Origin: Salvator merianae
Lineage: Eukaryota > Chordata > Lepidosauria > Squamata > Teiidae
Reading direction: 5' to 3'
DNA: 64,000 nucleotides
NCBI GenBank assembly: GCA_003586115.2
Contig: QVOM02000090.1
Span: 9,116,081-9,180,080 of the forward strand
In this document: piece after piece, positions 10,901 to 19,900 of the stretch
Numbering within the stretch: position 1 is the first letter of the stretch
How the letters are laid out: every line of letters starts with the position of its first letter
Position numbers and translations under genes: made by a program
The notes under the pieces: model-generated
Database searches by the model: none
Seen by the model: only the letters and a program-made list of their open reading frames with translations
Told to the model about the DNA's origin: nothing

Positions 10901-13900
10901 AATAAAACAGGAATAGCACGCGACTTGACAATCTCTTTCTTCCTCTTCACGTATGAGTCTGCGTGTGCCTGTGCCTGTGCACATGCATATGCAAAGAAAG
11001 CATATGGACAGCTGATCCTCCTTTCCATAAGCTGCACCAAGGTTCTTGACCTGGCAGCAAACAGACCCCACCAACCACCACCGCGGTAGCATGCCAGATT
11101 CTTTACCAACTGCCAGTGGCCGCCTGCCTTCCTTCTCGTCTCCAGGGTGGGCAGGCTCTCTTCCGCCAGGACTGAAGAAGACTCCCATCGGTGCCCATTC
11201 TAAGTAGAGGGGGAGACGGTGGAACTGAGGCACAAGGAGGAAAGGAAAGATACTCTCAGTTAGCCCAGCAGCTGACAGGAGGCTCAGCAAGAATAGAAAG
11301 GAAGCGGATGAAATCCACCTTGTTGTGTCTGCTGTTGCACACTTTCTATGCAGCTGGAATAGTAATTTGCCTGAAATGGTTATTTTTAAGAATCCTGTGA
11401 TGTGTTCTCCCTTAGCCAATTCCACCTCACACTGCATGCATTCTCACAGAATAAAGAGGCGATTGTTTTGTGGCATTTGAACTCCCACCTTCCCTAGGTA
11501 ACTCCGTTAAATCTAGCACAACTGGAGGCACATCTACTCTAAAGAAAACTATTCAAGTCAGTGCAGCTTGCATTCTAGCAAACGAGCAAGGATAGCAGCC
11601 TTAACTGAGCGAGAAGCTGTCTTGTTCAGGCATGCAAATCTTACATTGCAGTTTACATACTTTGATGTTTCTGCGAGTCATCTAATAGTTCCTCCCAGAC
11701 TTTTTTTTTTAAAAAACACAGTTGTGGAGATATAAGTGTGATGTATGTATGAATGTAGTTGTTAAAAAAGGGTACTGCAATAATTTAAATCCCTGTTAAA
11801 ATGAAGTTCCAGGGGCTGCTAGGCATCAGCAATTCAGAACGATTCCTGGCAACTTCACAGACACATTCACGCAGTTATCTTGCAGGGACAGAATCGGTCT
11901 GCTATTGCTTTCATCCAGGAAATGCCTAGGATCAAACCAGGAATCTTCTGCAGCACAGACAGCTGCAGATGCAGCAACAGCAACTGCATCACAGAGAGTG
12001 ACGTTTCTAAGAATCCATTTAATGCCTGGCACAACTTCCCACATGCAGGAGGCACGGTGTACTGTGCAACAGCTATAGAAAAAGTCATGGTGTACTGTGC
12101 AACAGCTACAGAAAAAGTCACGGTGTTCTGTGCAACAGCTACAGAAAAAGTCATGGTGTACTGTGCAACAGCTACAGAAAAAGTCACGGTGTTCTGTGCA
12201 ACAGCTACAGAAAAAGTTATCTGAAGACTGAGCAGCCTACATACCCACGCGACTGCCTACAAGCTTCGCCAAGCCCAAGGTACACAGTCCACTTCCATCT
12301 TCCCTTCTGCTTACCTTGGAGTAGGCTAGCTTTGTAAAAGCCTGCTTGGCTTCGGTGGGCTCTAGGAACTCCACGATTGCAGTTACTCCTCCTTCAGGGA
12401 GCAGCACTCGCCCGAGGCTTCCATACAACCCAAACACGTCCTCTAGCTCTGCCCCCTTGGTGCCAGCAGGCAGGTTCTTTACCAGAATGACTGTTTTGCT
12501 CCGCTCACCAGCAGCCTGGACCAAGGAGATAAGTAAAAAGTGGTTCGGTTGTAGAACATCCACCATGCATGCAGACTCAAGTTCACCTCCATCCCACCCC
12601 AATAGTTCCAGGTAGGACCAGGATGGATTCCTTGCCAAAATCCTAGAGTCTGCTGCAAGTCTATGTAAACCATGCTGACCTGGACCAAAGGTTTAACGTA
12701 GCTACAACACAGCTTCCTCTGGGTAAGGGTACCAGAAATCCTTACCTGGCTGAAGGAATCCAGACTGACGCCATTTTCTAGCAAGAACTGGCGGACCTTT
12801 TGAACAAGCTCTGTTTCTCCCAGAGCCACCCTCACTGCAACACTGCCCTTGCCCTCCTGCCAAGAGAGAAGATACTGTTAGCACCATGCCATCAATAATT
12901 CCAGCTTCCCCATCCTCAGCTGGCAAGCACTGATGGACAAGGAAGGTATCAAGCAAATGGGTTTTGAGGACCATGTCTTCCAAAGCCAAGGATGGAACAC
13001 TGGCGTCCCTCTCAACGCGCTTTGCCTGCACCTCTCGCTAATTCTACCCACTATGCCCAACAAGCAGGAATAACGGGGGATGCAATTTAGAGCTGTTTTG
13101 CCATCGCAGGTCCCTTAATCCTAATCTGTGGTTCTTGTGGGGCTGTCTAACAAGATGTGTCTTATGAGGGACAATGATCCTTTCTGCACTGGGGCTTATT
13201 CGAGATTATACTTCAGAATAGGGACCTGCCATCTGCATGCTAGTGCAGACTATGGTAGGCCCTGGGGAAAACCTTTCATGGTTTGCACTAGCATGTGGAT
13301 GGCAGGTCCCTGTTCTGGGATAGAATCTGCAACAAGGCCAAGTGTAGAAAGGGCTAATGATCCTGAGCGATCTAAGAATGATGAAATTGGACCGAATAAA
13401 ACCATAGCAAAAATAAGCCATAGTGAAACCTGGCAGTTTTAAAATTTTTAGCATCGAAGACCTGCCTGTCTGAGGACGAGAGTTCATGTGTCATCACTGT
13501 TTCCCCGGTTTCTAGAAATGAATACTCTGGATACTGGGGGAAGGGGTTAAAAATGGCATGTGTCAAGAACGCTCACAGGATTTTTTTTTTCCTGTTCTAA
13601 AAACCAAATTACCACATCTTCTTTTTATTTTTTCAACTCAAACACTATACACAATAGACTATCTAGGCGTGCTATCTATCTAGACTATCTAGGCGCAGTG
13701 GTGAACCACTAAGATATTGAAGTCTTCAAATATATAGGTACATAGCTGAAACGCAGATGCAAGCCTTTTATTTAGTTGTTTTGAAAAAGAAAGCACTCAC
13801 GTGATCCAACACTTGGCTCTTCGTCGAGTTGTATTTCTGGGCCACCGCATCCGCCACCGCGTTCACTCCCATGAAAAGTGTGTTCCAGTTGTGAGAACTA

Positions 13901-16900
13901 GGCAGCAGGACGAAAGAACAAATCCTGTTGATGTGATGTGTTTCAGTGGCAAAAGTCCCAGGATCACAGCTGGCCAGCAGTAAGGATGGGAACTGCTACC
14001 TTTTTTTTTTTGCCTCAGATGGGGACCACATCTCTTATAGGAACTGCCCAGTTGCCTCAGATTCTTGGCCTATGAAGTCAAGTATCATCTACACTGACTA
14101 GCAATAGCTCTTCCAGGTTTCAGGCAGAGTCCTCCTTCCTGAAGATAGCAGGGATTGAACCTGTGTCCTTGTCCAGACAAACCAGACGCTCTTTTGGCCT
14201 TCTACCTCCCCTTCAAGCTATGCCCTTTCACCAAACATCACAACTAACAGCAGAGAAAGCAAAGCTTCTTTCTCTCATTTCCGTACCGAGTGAGATAGGA
14301 TTTTAACACTCCCTGTGCACAAACCTGGAACTGATGGATTTGTCCTTCAGTGCCTTTTGCTTCTTGTAAGACGTCCCTGCATCATCAGGACTTTCTCTTT
14401 CTTCCTTCTTTATGGTGGAGGGCAAGACATGCAGCATCCGCCCCTAAAAGGTGAAATAAACTTGAAACTAGAGTATTGTAGATCGCCTTGGAATGCATGC
14501 AGTGAAGACACACCTATTTATCTTTGCCTATGGCTAAAAATACAGCTTTCCCTCCCCACTTTCAGGCTACTGCTTTATTGTGTGCCTTTTACATTTTGTT
14601 TTTTACTGTTGTAACCCATTCTGAGACCTTTGATAACCTTTTTGGGGACTAGGGAATGGCACCTCTCCTACAGGGATTTTTGTGCCTTTATTATTCTGTA
14701 TTAAGATTCAGTGATAGTATGCACATCACATGTCACAATGAATGTAGAGTCAATTATTGTATTAAACTAAAATTCATATTTTTTAAGGTTAAGATCATGC
14801 TGATCGTTGTCCAAACAATAGTTTATTTTACTTGTTTTGATTTGTTGGAGTTTTTAGGCTTCGCTGCCTAAACCAAACCAAACCAAACCAAACCCTGTAT
14901 AGGAGCCTAAGCCTAGGCCACTGACCCTTCCAATCAGTCGTACCTGAAAAACCTGTCCATCCACTTCTGCAAAGGCCTTCACAGCATGCTCAGGGAACAT
15001 ATAGGTGACAAAGGCAAAGCCTTTGGGCTTCTTGGTCAGTCCATCGATGGGGAAGTGGATCTCTGAAAGAGGCCCTGCAAACAAAGAAAGGTGCCACATT
15101 TCTGTGCAAAAAGACCCCACAGTACCAGAACTCAGGACTCAACAAGATGTTATGTGACTCTGAATACAAATGTTCATTTTAAACAATTAGAGGGTAGGAT
15201 GAGATCATTTCATTACAGGCATCCTGACAGGAAAGCAAGAACTGAAACCCTTCTCAGATGCAAACAACACCTGTCTTCATCAGGTCTGCTGGAAGGATAA
15301 AAGGAGTCCAATTCCTCCCCTCTACACTTGCTCTAAGACTGACTCATCACTCTCTCTGATTACTACCATCACAATATGCATCCCCAAAACCATGCACAGC
15401 TGAAATACTAAAGACATTCTTAATAGCATGCACATTCCCCCAGCTGTCATAACATCACTACACTGAATTTTTTCTTGTATTTGAAACCTGACTGGCAGGC
15501 TGGGACACAGTCTCTGGCAGATTCCCAGTACACCGGCTGCTATAATAAGGTGTCCTAAAACCAGCTGCTGAGCAGGTGGAAACCTTGGAAAAGACATGTG
15601 TGAGAAGGAAAAGATGTGAGTGAGAGATAGAAAGTTTTTCGAGAAAGAAGCAAACTCCTCAACGTTTGACGAAGATGCTTAAATAAATGCATGTTGCCGC
15701 ATGTATGTTCTCACCCCTCCCACACTTTTCCACATAGTTCCTCCACAGAGTTTGGAATGAACAGTACAGGGGCTTCCCTTCCTCATTTTATCTTCACAGC
15801 TACCCTCTGTAGTAGGAACTCAGGCTGGCCTGGAAGTGAAAATTCAAAGTTTCTGGCCTGAACCTCTTGGATGAGTGGAAATTTTAGCCTGATTCTAGTC
15901 TGATTCTTTACTCCATCACTCCTCCAAAGAGTAGGACTACAGCTTCCATTGTGCTGCTAATGGGAGTTTTAAGTCCAACAGCATAAGGTAGGTAAGGAGT
16001 TTGCTTTACCAACTACATCACACTACCTCTCAAGAAACTTTGTGTCCATCTTCGCTGCTGAGATGTGTACTACTTAACTAAATCTATTTATGGGACAAGG
16101 GTTGAGTGAATCTGGGCTACAACAATGACCTACCGTATTTAGAAAATATTGCTTCTAAATCTTCCTCAGTGCTAGTGTACGGAAGGTTCCTCACAAAAAG
16201 CCTCCCAGACTCAGACAAATCTTCTTCCTCTTCATCATCCTTCTTTGTTCTTTGCCAAGTCTGGGCTGCACCCTTTGAGGGGAGTTTTGTCTTTGAAGAG
16301 TTCTCCTCACGAAACAATTCGATGTATCTTCCTCCTGTCATGTGGAGCATCAAAAGGGGGACAGGTTGGAAAGGAGGCACCAAAAGTTACTGATTCACAC
16401 ATCCCCTGGAATCTCTGATGAGCAAAACCACTATCTTTCCAAGCAGGCTTAGGATTAAGATCCGCCAAGTAGCACCCTAGTCAAGCAGTTTTTAACTCTC
16501 AATAAAGGCCGTGCCCCTACCTGTGGGCAAAGTGCCTGATAAAGCATCTTCTGCCCCCATGGTTCCACACCTGCTGCAGCAGAACAAGCCTTGTGGTGAC
16601 CACGACTGCTGCCCAAGGCGCCATTTTGTGAGGGCGTGAATTTGCCACTCTCAATGGAGGCGCCTCAGAGTGATGCATCAAAGAACACCTCCTCGCTCCG
16701 AAGTCGAGACGGGGATGCAGTCTATCAAGTGGTGATCAAGATACCTCCCCTACATGCCCACAGCTGCCTCTACTCAAGCAGCGACGTGGCCTTAGTATGA
16801 CAGAAAATCCTGAGATTTCATATTACAACTCCCATTTGCCCCAGTCAGCTCAGTTGGGACTGATGCAACTTGCAGTTAAAAAACAAAACAAAAACTCTGG

Positions 16901-19900
16901 AAACACAACTAGGAAAAACTGCCTAGTCAAAAGAAACAGTAAAGGCCTGGGTCTCTGTTGATGTATGAGAAACAGCGCATGCCATCTCAAAACACAAACT
17001 GATTATTTAATCCACTTATATGCCAACTTAGTTCCATCTCCAAACCAGAGTCAAAACATAGTGGTGTTGGTTCCTTCATCAGTGCTGCATTTAGACACTA
17101 AAAACGCCTCTCAAAATAAATACGCATTTATTTCTCACATTTATCGTTAGTCATGATTTTATACCAGTTTTCATAAACTGGAGTTTAGCTACTTTTCCAC
17201 TTCAGACATCCCAGGGAGCTATATCTTACTTAAAATCAGCCACCCTGGCTTCCAGTCTCCTCCAATTAATAGGCAAAAAAAGAGAAGAGGTCAAATTACA
17301 TTACAAGAAACTGCTAACACCGTACATAAAAGGCAGCAACCTTTGATGTGAAGACATCTGCACCCCTAAGTTTTTAGGAAGAGCAGAATATCTCTGACAG
17401 CAATAAGAAATTAAGATTGGCTCCAAAATTCCTTCTCCTTCAAAGCAGGTGGAAGCGTACCCATGTATTCGTGATTCCGCTTCAATGCTTTCTGCACCTC
17501 TTCCTCACTGTTAAAATCAACAAATACATAACCTGTGGTAATAAAAAACAAACCATGTGGTAAGTCAGTGTAGGTCACTCAGTGTCAGAAACAAGCAAGG
17601 AACAGGGGAGATATCTTTAGAATCCTGGAACGCCCACACTGTGCACTCAAACTGCTGTGCAAGACTACTCAGAAGTAATTCCTGTAAAATGCAGCCTACT
17701 ACACCTACAGGAGATGAAACAGTGGACAAGCAGACATTATTGGATTCTAATACCCCTCATTTGTAACGCTGGCCATGTTCTTGGAGCTGATAAGTGATCA
17801 ATCTCTAGAGGGCGTTGGGTTTTCCATTCCTAGGATGGAGAACTATAGCCTTGATTTCCTTCTTGGAGATCCACAGAGAGGCTCATAGTTCCTGTTGAAC
17901 CTTGGTGGGCCACTCTCAAAATTCAGATACAGGTCGTAATTGCTAAGGTAAAAAAAGGTTTAAAAGAGAAATACTCTAGAAGGTGAGATATTAGGTAAGC
18001 TTATTGTCACCTTCAGTCAAAGCCATTTGCAAGGAAACCTAAACAGAGAAAGACCACAGCATTATAGTAACATTAAACAGTGTTACTGTTTACCGGTAAA
18101 TCCTGGTGACTCCAGCAAGAGGAGGGAAAAGATTATGTGTGCATGTTTAAAAAACCTCTAACACTTTTGTGGTTGGAACACAGTTTACTCTTCAACACTT
18201 AAGAGGCACGGTTGTTGCCCCACCCAGTTTTTACTTCTGGCCATGCTTGTCAGCAGCAGGTATTCCCTGACAGGTAGTTTATAAAAGTTTGCAGCCATCA
18301 GATTGAAAAAGGTTCTCTGCTTCTGTTTTACCCATTTATGCTCTTTGGAGGAGCCATGTACATAACCAGGATTCAGACAATATCAACAAACTATTACACA
18401 GACAACAGGTTTTACCTGTCTTATTCCCATGGGCATTTCTTGCAATCCTGATGGCAACTGGGCGAAGAGGGACAAGGAATTCTTTGACGTTTTGCTATGG
18501 ATAATTGAAGTTTAAATTGGTTAAAGGAGGAACTAGACAGAAGATTCACAGATTCCCAAACATACACGGCAAAGTCTTTTTGGAGGACGTGGCAGTATAG
18601 ATGGGACAGGTAAAATAGCTCAAGAAAACCCACCTGCCCTTCCCCTCTCTCCACTAGCAGAGATTATCTGCCTCTAGTTAATTTTCAGCTCCTAAGGTCA
18701 ATAGTTAGCTCCAGGTTGGAGAGACAGGCAGGATGCAGGGAGTCAAGATTAGGTGAGAGTTTTGGCTTCGTCTTCTGCTTGAGATGCCCAGAAGCAAATG
18801 GTGGGCCACTGTGTGAGATAGAAAGCTAGACTAGATGGGCTATGGACTGTTTCCTGACTTGCTGATTTGGGAAAGAATATTTAGGGCAAATAAATTAAAA
18901 AATAGGATCCTGGCTGATTAGAGAATAATTTTTGTAAAATTTATGAGTTTCACATGGTAGGTAAAATAGCAATCTAAGCCAAGCTTTTCAAAATCATTCT
19001 CCAATTTAATTACTTTATTATCCTGAGCAAAATCCTGTACAAGTAATTAAAATTAGGTGCACTTGTCAGATTGATTTGTCTTTTGGTTGCTAACTTCTGT
19101 ACAGTTTCTTTTGGAGGCTACCATCTGTATAGTGTTTGATTTAAAAAATATTTTAATCAGTTCCAACATCTTCCATCAATTCCAACCACATTAATTTCCT
19201 CGCCTACGGTCTTTTGGGACCTTATCCAATTCTGCATTTTCTCTGAGGATCATTCCAAAGAATGCTGCAACATCCCACAAATCCCAGTAATACAGTTCCA
19301 GTATAATCTTCCAATGGCTTTTGATCAAGTTCTGTAGAGGAAGCTTACCTCAGTGACGTTGAACGGGGCGCCCCGCAGTTTCACTGTATATGGAGTAGTG
19401 GGCTCACTCGAGCTGACTGCAGTCCTCACCTGTGGCAAGACACACGCAAGGTCAGCGAAAAAAACAAACTCGGGCCCATTTCCTAATGCTTCTTTCTAAG
19501 CCAAGGCAGAGACAAAACATACAGAAGAAACTGCATATGCTAAGTCAGGGAATTTAAACAGCTTGCTGTTGCCTACTCTGGGGGGAAGGGAAGCAGTCAA
19601 GCATCTGCCCCCTTGAGTCCATTAGTGAAGGAGATCTACAGGAGCCTTAAATCACGCCAGCCTCAATTTTCAGAGGAAACGACCACCAGTTCCTGCGTTA
19701 TTCAAGAAAACACAAGTGGAACTGGCCACTGAGCCCAAACCTGATTTCACAAGTCAGGATTCTGGCCAGATGCAGACATACCTGGGATGTGACATTTTGC
19801 TTCTTGCTTCCCAGAAGTCTTTCCTGACCTTCGGTATCTTTTCCCTCTCCTGACTCTGCTGCAAGGCCAGAACCAGCGGTTTCCTTCGGCGTAGATTTTG

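Noticed and set aside
10381..11109. 242-codon minus-strand frame rich in His/Thr/Arg/Asp
   Set aside because: Most of it is translation of the TG/TC microsatellite; only the short part overlapping exon 16 is near real coding sequence.
11867..12224. Repetitive proteins from both strands ([15 protein letters not shown] and [12 protein letters not shown])
   Set aside because: They are translations of the 33-bp minisatellite within an RBM19 intron; no start context, splice support or known family.
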